Assembly (NCBI GenBank): GCA_963169045.1
Contig: CAUJDF010000044.1
Span: 310,001-374,000, forward strand
DNA from: Myxococcota bacterium
GTDB taxonomy: Bacteria > Myxococcota_A > Bradymonadia > UBA7976 > UBA1532
Length of the DNA: 64,000 nt
Direction of reading: 5' to 3'
The notes under the pieces: generated by a model
Database searches by the model: none
Seen by the model: only the letters and a program-made list of their open reading frames with translations
Told to the model about the DNA's origin: nothing
Translations under genes and position numbers: made by a program
Part shown: positions 45,117-53,712 of the stretch, one piece after another
Layout of the letters: every line of letters starts with the position of its first letter
How positions within the stretch are numbered: position 1 is the first letter of the stretch

Positions 45117-48100
45117 TCAGAGCGCGAGGGCCGCGAGCCGCGCCCGGCAGCGGGCGGCCTCGTCGGCGCGGCGGAGCGCCGTCCACACCTCGACGGCGCG
45201 TACGAAGAGCCGCTGCGCCCGCCGGCGGTCGCCCTCGGCGGCAAGCCCCTCGCCCAGCTCCTCGAGGATGCGCGGCCAGTCGGCGACGATGAGCGGCCGC
45301 GCCGCGTCGATGCGCAGCGCCGCCTGCAGGCGGTGCTCGCGGGCCGCCCGGTCGCGCCGCCGCTGCGCGAGGCGCGCGAGGAAGGCGTGCAGCACGCCGA
45401 CGCGGACGGGGTCGTCGAACTGCTCGAAGTGCGCGAGCGCGCGCTCGAACCAGGACTCGGCGGCGCCGGTGTCGCCCGCCTCGCCGGCCAGGCGGCCGAG
45501 CTGCGTGAAGCAGATGGCCAGCTGAAAGCGGTCGTCGAGCGCCTCGAAGACCTCGGCCGCCCGCTCGTAAACACGAGTCGTTTCAGGACGTTGCAGCAGC
45601 CTCAACGTGTCGCCCAGGCCGCGCAGGCTGCGACCCGCGCCCGCCTGGTCGCCCGCGGCCTCGCAGGCCTCGAAGGCCTGCCGGTACCGGACGGCGGCCT
45701 CCTCGAGGTGTCCCGCCTGGCGCAAGAGCTCGCCGAGTCGCCAGCTCGCCTGCGCCAGGAGCCGGTGGTCGGCGGTGCCGGCCGCCATCGCCGCGGCCTC
45801 CGAGAGCAGGCTGCGCGCCGCGTCGCGCTCGCCGGCGCGCGCCGCGAGCTCGCCGAGCGCGCGCTTTGCCGCCGCCTTGCCCCGCACGTCACCGGCGGCG
45901 GCGAACTCCGCCGCGGCCGCCGCGAAGAGGCGCCGCGCCTCGTCCAGCGCCCCCGCCTGCAGGGAGGCGCGTCCGCGCGCCACGTCGACCCGCGCCACTG
46001 CCGCCCGCTCGCCGCGCGCCTCGAGGAGCGCCCGCGCCTCGTCGAGGGCCCGGCCCGCCTCCTGCCACCGGCCCGCGGCCACCGACGCCTCGCCGCCGAG
46101 GCACAGCGCGAGCGCGAGGCGCGCCGTGTCGCCGGCCTCGCGGGCCCACTGCTGAAGGCGCGTCGCCATGCGCAGCGCGCGCTCGTGATCGCCGGCGTCG
46201 AGCGCCACCTCCGCCAGCCCCGACATGCCGTCGGCCCGCAGCGCCGCCGTGCGCGGTCCCGCCTCCGCCTCGCCGATCCAGCGGTCCGCCTCGAGGTAGA
46301 GGGCGGCGGCGGCGGCCTGCTGCCCGGCCTCGCGGGTCGTGCGGGCCGCCAGCAGGAGGCGCTCGACCGCGTCGTGCACCCGCCCGGCGGCGCGCAGGTG
46401 CCGGGCCACCTCCTCGGCCACGCGGTCCAGCCGCTCTCCGGCCCAGGCCAGCTTCGCCTCGGCCGCGCGCTCGTGCAGACGGGGCGTGTCGGCGCGGCCC
46501 GCCAGCTCCTCGAGCAGCGCCTGGCGCACCACCTCGTGGACGAACGCATAGGCGTCGCCGGCCTCGTCGAGGAGGACGCCGAGGCGCACGAGCCCCTCGA
46601 GGCCGGTCTCGAGCCGCACGGGATCGGCGCCGCCGGCGCGCTCGAGCGCCTCGATCAGATCGAACGGGAAGGCGCCGCCGAGCAGCGCGAGCCGCTCCGC
46701 CAGCCCTCGCCGGAAGGCGCCGTCCCCGCCGCCTTCGAGCGCCGCACCGAGACGTCGCCGGACCAGCTCGACGAGTGTGTGGGGCAGCGCGGCGTCGGCG
46801 CGCAGGTCGCCGAGGTACTGGAGCGCCTCGACCACGAAGAGGGGGTTCCCGCGGGACGCCTCCACGACGCGGCGGACGACGTCGCCCTCGATCGGGAGCA
46901 GCGCCCGCGCGAGGTTCGCGGTGCTCTCGTCGCTCATTCGGGGCACCTCGCGGGCCTCGATCGCGCCGTGGTGCCGCTCCAGCAGGCGGGCGAGCGTCCC
47001 GGCGGCGCTGCCGGCGGGCTGGGCGTCGCTGCGGCGCGTGGCCACGACGAGCACCCGCGCCGGGCGGGCCGTGAGGTGCGCGGCGAGGTGGTCGAGGAGG
47101 AGCAGCGCCTCGCCGTCCGCATGCTCGAGGTCGTCGAGCCAGACCAGCAGCGGCCGCCGGCCCGCGATGACGCGGGCGAGCTCCTCGACGACACGCACGA
47201 CGCGGCCGAGCGGTGGGCGTAGACCGCGACCCGGCCAGAGGTAGCCCGCGAGGGCGTCGCGATCGACGCGCTCCTCGGGATCGAGGTCGGTCAACGCGTG
47301 GTGCAGGGCCTCCGCGCCGGCGGGGCGCTGCCCGATGCCGAGCGCCTGCTGGATCATGCCGCGCAGACCGCGTGGGGCCACCCCCGTGCGGAACCGCGCG
47401 TCGATGGCCGTCATCCAGCCGCCCTCGGCCACCGTGCGGCCGAGCCACGCGCAGAGGCGACTCTTGCCGATGCCCGCCGGCCCGTCGAGCAGCACGAGGC
47501 GCGCCCCACCGCCGTTACAGACGGCGACGACCCGCTCCCAGAGCCACCGCTGAAGAGCGTCGCGGCCGACGAGCGGCGCCTCCTCGGGGCTCGGCCCGAG
47601 CGCGAATCCCTCGGCGGCCTCGACGACCGCGAGCTCCGCGACCGTGATCACGCTCGCGTCGCCGGCCTGGCGCTCCACGGGCGGCGGCGGCTGGTTGACC
47701 ACCGTCTCGGTCGGCTCGCCGTCGTCCCCGTCGAAGACCGCCGCCACGGCGCGGCGCATCGAGGCGGCGGAGGTGAAGCGGCGGCCAGGCTCCTTCTCGA
47801 GCGCCTGCCGGAGGACGCCCTCCATGCCCGCCGGCACCCGACGGCCGGGTAAGGGCAGGAACGCAGGGAGCGGCGCCGTGACGTGCTGGACGACGGTGTC
47901 CGTCGCCGTCTCGCCGCTGAATGGCGGCGCTCCGCACAGCAGCTCCCACAGGATGACGCCCACCGCGTAGAGGTCCGTCGCCGGCCCGACGTCGTGGTCG
48001 CCGGTCGCCTGCTCGGGCGCCATGTACGTCGGCGTGCCGAAGACGTCGCGGCGGGCGGCGGTGAGCTGGTCCTCGTCGTTCTCGACGCGGGCGAACCCGA

Positions 48101-48569
48101 AGTCGAGGATCTTCACCACGTCCTCACCGTCGGCGCCTGAAGTCACAAAAATATGATGTGGCTTCACATCACGATGAACCACGCCGCGGGCGTGGGCGTA
48201 AGCGAGCGCGCCGAGCACCTGCTCGACCAGTGCCACCAGGCGCGGTGCCCCGACCTGCGGGTCGCGGCCGAGGTCGGCGAGCGTCGGTCCGGCGACGCGC
48301 TCCATGGCGAGGAACGGCGCCCCCTGCTCGTCGACGCCGACGTCGTACAGGCGCACGATGTGCGGGTGCTCGAGACGGGCCACCGCGCGGGCCTCGCGAC
48401 GCAGTCGCCGCCGCAGGCGCGCGTCCTGGGCGACCTCGGCGCGGAGCCGCTTGAGCGCCACCGCCCGTCCGGCGAGGACGTCGTGGGCGCTCCACACGTC
48501 GCCGGTCGAGCCGCGGCCGATGAGGTGGTTGAGGCGGTACCGACCGCCGACGAGGTCGGGGCCGCTCAC
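45117..48569 (-). CDS. Ser/Thr kinase-ATPase-TPR protein with altered kinase catalytic loop
   Basis: This protein has about 1150 residues. The GTG overlaps the upstream stop as GTGA and gives SGPDLVGGRYRLNHLIGRG, a normal kinase opening. The kinase domain (about 8-275) has the Lys (VALKRL), the Glu (RREARAV) and LDFGFA, but the catalytic loop reads HRDVKPHH: the Mg-binding Asn is His. A STAND-type ATPase follows with intact Walker A (GPAGIGKSRL, near 365) and LVWLDDLEHAD, then a TPR array to the C-terminus. The layout resembles PknK-type sensor proteins. The catalytic-loop codons are unusually AT-rich. It is cotranscribed with a full paralogue upstream. Confidence 0.9.
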   Translation of the reverse strand: MSGPDLVGGRYRLNHLIGRGSTGDVWSAHDVLAGRAVALKRLRAEVAQDARLRRRLRREARAVARLEHPHIVRLYDVGVDEQGAPFLAMERVAGPTLADLGRDPQVGAPRLVALVEQVLGALAYAHARGVVHRDVKPHHIFVTSGADGEDVVKILDFGFARVENDEDQLTAARRDVFGTPTYMAPEQATGDHDVGPATDLYAVGVILWELLCGAPPFSGETATDTVVQHVTAPLPAFLPLPGRRVPAGMEGVLRQALEKEPGRRFTSAASMRRAVAAVFDGDDGEPTETVVNQPPPPVERQAGDASVITVAELAVVEAAEGFALGPSPEEAPLVGRDALQRWLWERVVAVCNGGGARLVLLDGPAGIGKSRLCAWLGRTVAEGGWMTAIDARFRTGVAPRGLRGMIQQALGIGQRPAGAEALHHALTDLDPEERVDRDALAGYLWPGRGLRPPLGRVVRVVEELARVIAGRRPLLVWLDDLEHADGEALLLLDHLAAHLTARPARVLVVATRRSDAQPAGSAAGTLARLLERHHGAIEAREVPRMSDESTANLARALLPIEGDVVRRVVEASRGNPLFVVEALQYLGDLRADAALPHTLVELVRRRLGAALEGGGDGAFRRGLAERLALLGGAFPFDLIEALERAGGADPVRLETGLEGLVRLGVLLDEAGDAYAFVHEVVRQALLEELAGRADTPRLHERAAEAKLAWAGERLDRVAEEVARHLRAAGRVHDAVERLLLAARTTREAGQQAAAAALYLEADRWIGEAEAGPRTAALRADGMSGLAEVALDAGDHERALRMATRLQQWAREAGDTARLALALCLGGEASVAAGRWQEAGRALDEARALLEARGERAAVARVDVARGRASLQAGALDEARRLFAAAAAEFAAAGDVRGKAAAKRALGELAARAGERDAARSLLSEAAAMAAGTADHRLLAQASWRLGELLRQAGHLEEAAVRYRQAFEACEAAGDQAGAGRSLRGLGDTLRLLQRPETTRVYERAAEVFEALDDRFQLAICFTQLGRLAGEAGDTGAAESWFERALAHFEQFDDPVRVGVLHAFLARLAQRRRDRAAREHRLQAALRIDAARPLIVADWPRILEELGEGLAAEGDRRRAQRLFVRAVEVWTALRRADEAARCRARLAALAL

Positions 48570-51500
48570 GGCACGAGACCGTGCCGGCTCAGCTTGTCCT
48601 CGACGCGCGCGGCGGCGGCGAGGGCGTTCGCGTCGCGGAAAATCTGGCTCGCGCGGGCGTAGAGCGCGCGGACGCGAGGCGAGCGCCCCCGCAGGACCTC
48701 GACGTCGGCGACGCCCTCGAGCGCACGGGCGAACTCGAGCTCGGCGATGGGGTGCCGCGAGTCGAGCTCGAGCGCCGCCTGAAGCTCGGCTGCCGACGTG
48801 TCGGCGTCGCCGGCGGCGGCCGCCACCCATGCCAGACCGGCCCGCACGATGGCCTCGCGCTGGCGATCGCCGGACTCGACCGCGGGCGGCAGCGCCTCGC
48901 CGAAGCTGTGCCAGGCGCGCTCGAGATCGCCGCGCTCCGCCGCGTTCACCCCGAGCTCGCCGCGCGCCATCGCCGCGTGCGTCGCGTCGCCGATGTCGGC
49001 GAAGCCGTCGCCCGCCAGGCGGAGGCACTCCTCGCCCTCCGGCCAGCGCCCGGCGGCGAGGTGCAGACGACCGAGCGCGAACTGGCAGCGGGCCAGGCCC
49101 GCGCGGTCTCCCAAGGCGCCGTACCCGTTCGCGGCGGCGGAGAGGTTGGCGAGGGCGCGCGCGGGATCGCCGAGGCGCCGCCAGCTCTCGCCGAGCAGCC
49201 ACTGGCACTGCGTGGCGCCGGCGCGATCGCCACCCGCGAGGAAGCGCGCCCGGGCGGCCTCGAGGTGCTGGCTCGCCTCCGCGTAGTCGCCGCGGCGGAG
49301 CGCGAGGTCGCCGAGCCCGCGTGAGGCACGCGCGCTCCCGGCCGCGTCGTCGACGGCGTCCATCGCCTCGCGCGCCCGCTGGAAGAGGTTGCGGGCCACG
49401 TCGAGCTGCCCGCGGCCGCGCTCGACCATCGCCTGCCCGAGGAGGCAGCGGGCCACGCCCGGCCCGTGGCCGGCGCGTTCGAAGGCCTCGCGCGCGCGGG
49501 CATAACCGGCCGACGCCTTCGCGGAATCGTTGCCGGCCCGCATCCCGGTGCGGAGCAGATCGCTCACGAGCAACAGGGCCCGCCCCTCGAGGAGCGGCTC
49601 GCCGGCGTGCCGCGCCCAGTCACACACGCGCGAGCCCAGCGCGAGCGAGCGCTGCGCATTGCCGTGCTTCAGCTCGAGCTCCCCCAGGTCGAGCCAGAGC
49701 ATCGCCCGCTGTCGCTCGGCGGCCTGCCCTGACAGGGTGGCGAGGAGCCGGTCGGCGGTCTCGAGCAGCGCCCGCGCGCGGTCGAACTGCTCCTCGCGAT
49801 GCGCGTGCCCGGCCGCTTCGACAAAGAACCGCGCGGCCTCAGCGGCCATCCCCGCAGCGCGGAAGTGCTCGGCGATCTGCACGGCCACCGCCAACCCGCG
49901 GACGGGCGCGTGGACGATCTTCGCGTCGGCGGCGAGCCGGTGCAGCCGCGGTGCGATCCCGCGCGCCGCGACGTCGGCGAGGAGCGCCTCGCCGAGCGGA
50001 CCGTGGGCAATGTGTAGCCGGTCGACGCGAGACCCGCGGTTCTCGACCAGCAAGTGCGCGCGGATGAGCGACTCGATGGCGGCCTCGACGCGGGCCTCCT
50101 GTCCGGCGGCGCGCGCCAGGAACGCCGAGAGCAGGTCATAGTCGAACGAGGGTCCGAGCACGACCGCATGGTCGAGGACCGTGGCCGCGAACTCGGCGTC
50201 GGGCAGGTGCGCGAGGGTGGCGCGCGTGCGCCGCAGGACGGTCTCCGTCAGGGTCGCCGGCCAGCGGGACGGATCGGTGTCGCCCAGGCGCACCACGCCT
50301 CCGCCATCGACCAGATCGCCGGTCTGACGCAGCAGCAATGCGAGCTCGCGCGCGAAGAACGGATTGCCCTGGACGCGGCGCGCGATCGCCTCCGCGGCGG
50401 CGTCGTCCACCGGCGCCACCGTGCGCAGCAGCGCGACGACATCGTCGTCGGCCAGCGGCTCGAGCACTCGACTCGACACGACGCCGTCGTCGGCGACGAG
50501 CGACTGGAGCTGCCGCGCGAGCTCCGGCGTGGGCAGCCCGTGCTCGTCCGTCTCATACGTCGTGAGCACCAGGATCGGAAACGGACGGCGACGCAGGGCC
50601 CGGGCCAGAAAGCGCAACAGGCCGAACGTCTCCGGCGCCGCGTGCTCGAGCCCTTCGAGCGTCAGCAGGACGGGCCGATCCGCTGCCGCGACGCGCAGCA
50701 CTTCGCTCACGCGGTCGAAGAGGACGTCGCCGCGAATGCGGCTCGGCTCCGAGAGGCCCTCGTTCGCGGCGATCTCCGGCCGCAGGTAGGAAAGCAGCGC
50801 CGAGAAGCGCGACGCGTCCACCGGCGCGTCCCGCGCGCCGTTCCAGCGACCGAGGAGCGCGCGGACGCGACCTTCCGCCTCGCGGCGGTCCTCGGGCAGG
50901 TGCCCGAAGAGCTCGTCGAGCGCGCCCCGCAGTCCCTCCTCGCCGTCGTCGCCGGCGCCGTGGACGCCGCCGACGCAGAGCATCCAGCCGCCCTCGGCCA
51001 TCTGGTCGCGGAGCCAGCGCGTCACACGGTTGCGGCCCATGCCCGCTCGCGCGCCCAGGAGCGCGACGCGCCCCTGGCCGCCCTCGACGACCTCCTGAAC
51101 GAGGCTCCAGAGCCAGATGAGATCGGCGTCGCGACCCACGAGCGGCGACGCGGCGTCCTCGATGGCCCGCTCCGCCGCCGCCGGCGCCTCGGCCTCGACG
51201 ACCAGCGGCGCCAGCACCTCGCCGACGGCGGTGTCGTCGTAGCCCGAGATCAGTGGCCCGGCGGCGTGGCCGATGGTGCGATCGGCGTCGGGCAGCTCGT
51301 CGAGGGCGTCGTCGTCGAAACCGGTGCGCTGAAGGAACGGGCTGAGGGCCCGGCGCATGTCGGCTGCCGTCTGGAAGCGGTCGCCCGGATCCTTCTCGAG
51401 CGCCCGCAATACGACGTCCGTCAGGCCGAGCGGCAACTCGAGCCCGGGCCGGGGCACGAGCGGCGGCACCGCCTCCATCAGGTGCTTGAGCGCGACGGCC

Positions 51501-52165
51501 ATCCCGTGGGCGCCGGTGAATGGCGGCTTGCCCGACAGGAACTCGAACAGGACGACGCCGATGCCGTAAAGGTCCGTCGGCGGGCCGATGTTCCCCTTGC
51601 CCGTCGCCTGCTCCGGCGCCATGTAGAGCGGCGTGCCGAAGGCGTCGCCGTGCGCCTGCGTCAGGCGCGGATCCTGATCGTCCTCGACACGCGCGAACCC
51701 GAAGTCGAGGAGCTTGGTGCCCGGCACGGCGCCGTCCAGCTCGACGATGATGTTCTCTGGCTTGACGTCACGGTGCACGACGCCGCGCGCGTGGGCGAAG
51801 GCAAGCGCCGAGAGCGTCTGGTCCATGACGATCAGAAGCCGTTGTAGATCGAGACCTTTCGCGCGCAGACCCGACAGCGACTGGCCGGTGAGCAGCTCCA
51901 TCACCAGGTAGGGCGCGCCGGACGGGTCTTCGCCGTACGACAAGAGTCGCACGATGTGAGGGTGGACGAGGCGGCCGACCGCGCGCGCCTCGCGGCGGAA
52001 CCGGCGCCGAACGCGGGCGTCGCGGGCGAACTCCGGGCGCAGGACCTTGACGGCCACTGGCGTCTGGGTACGCAGGTCGGAGGCGCGATAGACCCGGCCG
52101 ATGCCGCCCTCGCCGATGGGCTCTTCGATGCGGAAGCGGTCGGCGACGACCAGACCTGACTGCAT
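48566..52165 (-). CDS. Ser/Thr kinase-ATPase-TPR protein with altered P-loop
   Basis: This protein has about 1199 residues from the ATG after CGGGA; a GTG 63 bases upstream is less likely. The kinase domain (about 8-275) is complete: IGEGGIGRVY, VAVKVL, Glu in RREARAV, HRDVKPENI, LDFGFA and GTPLYMAPEQ. The following ATPase module has LLGARAGMGRNRV where the Walker A Lys-Ser should be, so nucleotide binding there is doubtful. A long TPR region fills the C-terminal half. No membrane helix is present. It is the first gene of the kinase pair, 86 bases from the acyl-carrier-like gene, which is upstream and on the same strand. Confidence 0.9.
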   Translation of the reverse strand: MQSGLVVADRFRIEEPIGEGGIGRVYRASDLRTQTPVAVKVLRPEFARDARVRRRFRREARAVGRLVHPHIVRLLSYGEDPSGAPYLVMELLTGQSLSGLRAKGLDLQRLLIVMDQTLSALAFAHARGVVHRDVKPENIIVELDGAVPGTKLLDFGFARVEDDQDPRLTQAHGDAFGTPLYMAPEQATGKGNIGPPTDLYGIGVVLFEFLSGKPPFTGAHGMAVALKHLMEAVPPLVPRPGLELPLGLTDVVLRALEKDPGDRFQTAADMRRALSPFLQRTGFDDDALDELPDADRTIGHAAGPLISGYDDTAVGEVLAPLVVEAEAPAAAERAIEDAASPLVGRDADLIWLWSLVQEVVEGGQGRVALLGARAGMGRNRVTRWLRDQMAEGGWMLCVGGVHGAGDDGEEGLRGALDELFGHLPEDRREAEGRVRALLGRWNGARDAPVDASRFSALLSYLRPEIAANEGLSEPSRIRGDVLFDRVSEVLRVAAADRPVLLTLEGLEHAAPETFGLLRFLARALRRRPFPILVLTTYETDEHGLPTPELARQLQSLVADDGVVSSRVLEPLADDDVVALLRTVAPVDDAAAEAIARRVQGNPFFARELALLLRQTGDLVDGGGVVRLGDTDPSRWPATLTETVLRRTRATLAHLPDAEFAATVLDHAVVLGPSFDYDLLSAFLARAAGQEARVEAAIESLIRAHLLVENRGSRVDRLHIAHGPLGEALLADVAARGIAPRLHRLAADAKIVHAPVRGLAVAVQIAEHFRAAGMAAEAARFFVEAAGHAHREEQFDRARALLETADRLLATLSGQAAERQRAMLWLDLGELELKHGNAQRSLALGSRVCDWARHAGEPLLEGRALLLVSDLLRTGMRAGNDSAKASAGYARAREAFERAGHGPGVARCLLGQAMVERGRGQLDVARNLFQRAREAMDAVDDAAGSARASRGLGDLALRRGDYAEASQHLEAARARFLAGGDRAGATQCQWLLGESWRRLGDPARALANLSAAANGYGALGDRAGLARCQFALGRLHLAAGRWPEGEECLRLAGDGFADIGDATHAAMARGELGVNAAERGDLERAWHSFGEALPPAVESGDRQREAIVRAGLAWVAAAAGDADTSAAELQAALELDSRHPIAELEFARALEGVADVEVLRGRSPRVRALYARASQIFRDANALAAAARVEDKLSRHGLVP

Positions 52166-52251
52166 GCAATCCCGGCTGACGGCTCGTCCGGCAAGCGTAT
52201 CGATGCCGGTGTGCGGCCGCAATGTCACGGTCGGGCGACGCCCTGCGGGTC

Positions 52252-52503
52252 TCAGGCCGCCGGGCGATGCCGCTGTTCGATGAAGCCCACGAGGCCGCCC
52301 AGCGAGCGGATGGAGCGGTACTCGTCCGGAGGCGCGTCGACGCCGAACTCACGCTGGATGAAAGAGACAAGGTCGACCAGGTCGAGCGTGTCGAGCATCA
52401 AGGTACCACGCAGGGTGGCATCGGGCGTGACGAGCGTCTCGTCCCGGGAGAAGTCGTCCATCAGGATGCGCTTCAGCCGCGTGAAGATGGTCTCGCGCGT
52501 CAT
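52252..52503 (-). CDS. Acyl carrier-like protein with Thr at the prosthetic-group position
   Basis: This 83-residue protein starts at an ATG preceded by GAGG; a longer in-frame start would add an Arg/Pro-rich leader. The size, four-helix pattern and charge are those of acyl carrier proteins, with LRGTLMLDTLDLVDLVSFIQREFGV in place of the usual xxLDSLDLVELV. The residue that should carry 4'-phosphopantetheine is Thr39 (ACG), not Ser. It may be a non-acylated adaptor or an atypical carrier. It is upstream of the kinase pair and divergent from the alpha/beta hydrolase. Confidence 0.85.
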   Translation of the reverse strand: MTRETIFTRLKRILMDDFSRDETLVTPDATLRGTLMLDTLDLVDLVSFIQREFGVDAPPDEYRSIRSLGGLVGFIEQRHRPAA

Positions 52504-52707
52504 GCCGTGCCTCGGGGACGCGACCGGCGGTCGCCTGCACCCTCCCCTATGCAAGCGTTTTGCCGACCGGCGGCCCCCGCCCGCCGCCATGTCTACCGCG
52601 GTCGACGGGGCGGCCACCGCGGCCGCCGGTGGCCAGTCCATCCGCCCGCTCGACGCTTCGCGAGCGCGCTGCTACAACCGAGGCCCCCCACGACATCGAG
52701 GTCCGAG

Positions 52708-53670
52708 GTGGAGCGTCGAACGCATCACATCGACAACGGCCACGGCTGGCGCCTGGCGCTGCACCGCTTCGTGGTCCCCGGGCGACTGCGGCGGAGCGGA
52801 CGACCGCTCGTCATCGTGCCTGGCTTCGCGATGAACAGCTTCATCTTCAGCTACCACCCGCGGGGCGCGTCACTGGTGGAGTTCCTCGCTCGGCGCGGGT
52901 TCGAGGTGTGGACGGTCGACCTGCGCGCGCAGGGAGAGACCGAGCGGCGAGGCGGACACTTCCGCTTCGGCCTCGTGGACGTCGGCCTGCACGATGTGTC
53001 CGCGGCGCTGGCCGGCGTGCTGCGCCACAGCACCCTCGGCGCGAGCGCCGTCGACGCTGTCGGCTGCAGTCTCGGCGGCACCTTCCTCTTCATGCAGGCG
53101 GCCTGGAGTCCCGAGGCGCCGATCGCCCGGCTGGTGAACGTCGGCGGCCCCCTCCGTTGGAATCGCACCCACCCCGTCGTTCGTGCGCTGGCGTCGTATC
53201 CCCCGCTCTACCGCGCCGTCCGCCTCCGCGGGACGCGGCGCCTCGCGTGCCGCGTCCTGCCGCTCGCGGCGCGAATTCCGGGCGCGCTGCACCCGTACCT
53301 GCACCCGGCGATCTGCGACCTGAGCAGCCCGGAGATGCTGTGTCGGACCGTCGAGGATCCGGTGCCCCGGGTCAACGAGGAGATCGCCCGCTGGATTCGC
53401 GACCGAGACTTCGTTTTCGGGGATCGCAACCTCACCGCCGACGCCCGCGCCATCCGCCTGCCCCTGCTCACGATCGTCGCCAACGCCGACGGCGTCGTTC
53501 CGCCGGAGACCGCACGCTCGGGGCACGACGTCGTGGCGAGCGCCAGGCGGCACCTCGTCACCGCCGGTGACGCTCGACGCCCCATGGCGCACGGCGACCT
53601 GTTCGTCAGCGACCTCGCCGAGGAGAGCGTCTTTCGACCGTTGGCGGACTGGCTGGACGAGGAGAGCTGA
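52708..53670 (+). CDS. Alpha/beta hydrolase (lipase/PHA-synthase-like)
   Basis: This protein has about 320 residues. The GTG is chosen because GAGGTCC precedes it; the frame is open farther upstream but without family similarity. The oxyanion segment is PLVIVPGFAMN, the nucleophile elbow VGCSLGGT (Ser121), the acid Asp in IVANADGVVP and the base His in PMAHGDLF. The motif GxSxGG and the VDLRAQGETERRG segment recall lipases and PHA-synthase-like hydrolases. No signal peptide, so probably cytoplasmic. It diverges from the acyl-carrier-like gene across about 200 bases in which no clear promoter was seen. Confidence 0.87.
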   Translation: MERRTHHIDNGHGWRLALHRFVVPGRLRRSGRPLVIVPGFAMNSFIFSYHPRGASLVEFLARRGFEVWTVDLRAQGETERRGGHFRFGLVDVGLHDVSAALAGVLRHSTLGASAVDAVGCSLGGTFLFMQAAWSPEAPIARLVNVGGPLRWNRTHPVVRALASYPPLYRAVRLRGTRRLACRVLPLAARIPGALHPYLHPAICDLSSPEMLCRTVEDPVPRVNEEIARWIRDRDFVFGDRNLTADARAIRLPLLTIVANADGVVPPETARSGHDVVASARRHLVTAGDARRPMAHGDLFVSDLAEESVFRPLADWLDEES

Positions 53671-53674
53671 GGGG

Positions 53675-53701
53675 CCGGGCCGGTACGGAGGTCCGGCCCG
53701 G
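53675..53701. terminator. Hairpin between convergent genes
   Basis: CCGGGCCGG and CCGGCCCGG form a perfect 9-bp stem with a 9-base loop between the hydrolase stop and the stop of the metalloprotease gene on the other strand. No U-tract follows on either strand. It is probably a shared transcript end. Confidence 0.55.
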
Positions 53702-53712
53702 ATCGGGCGGCA

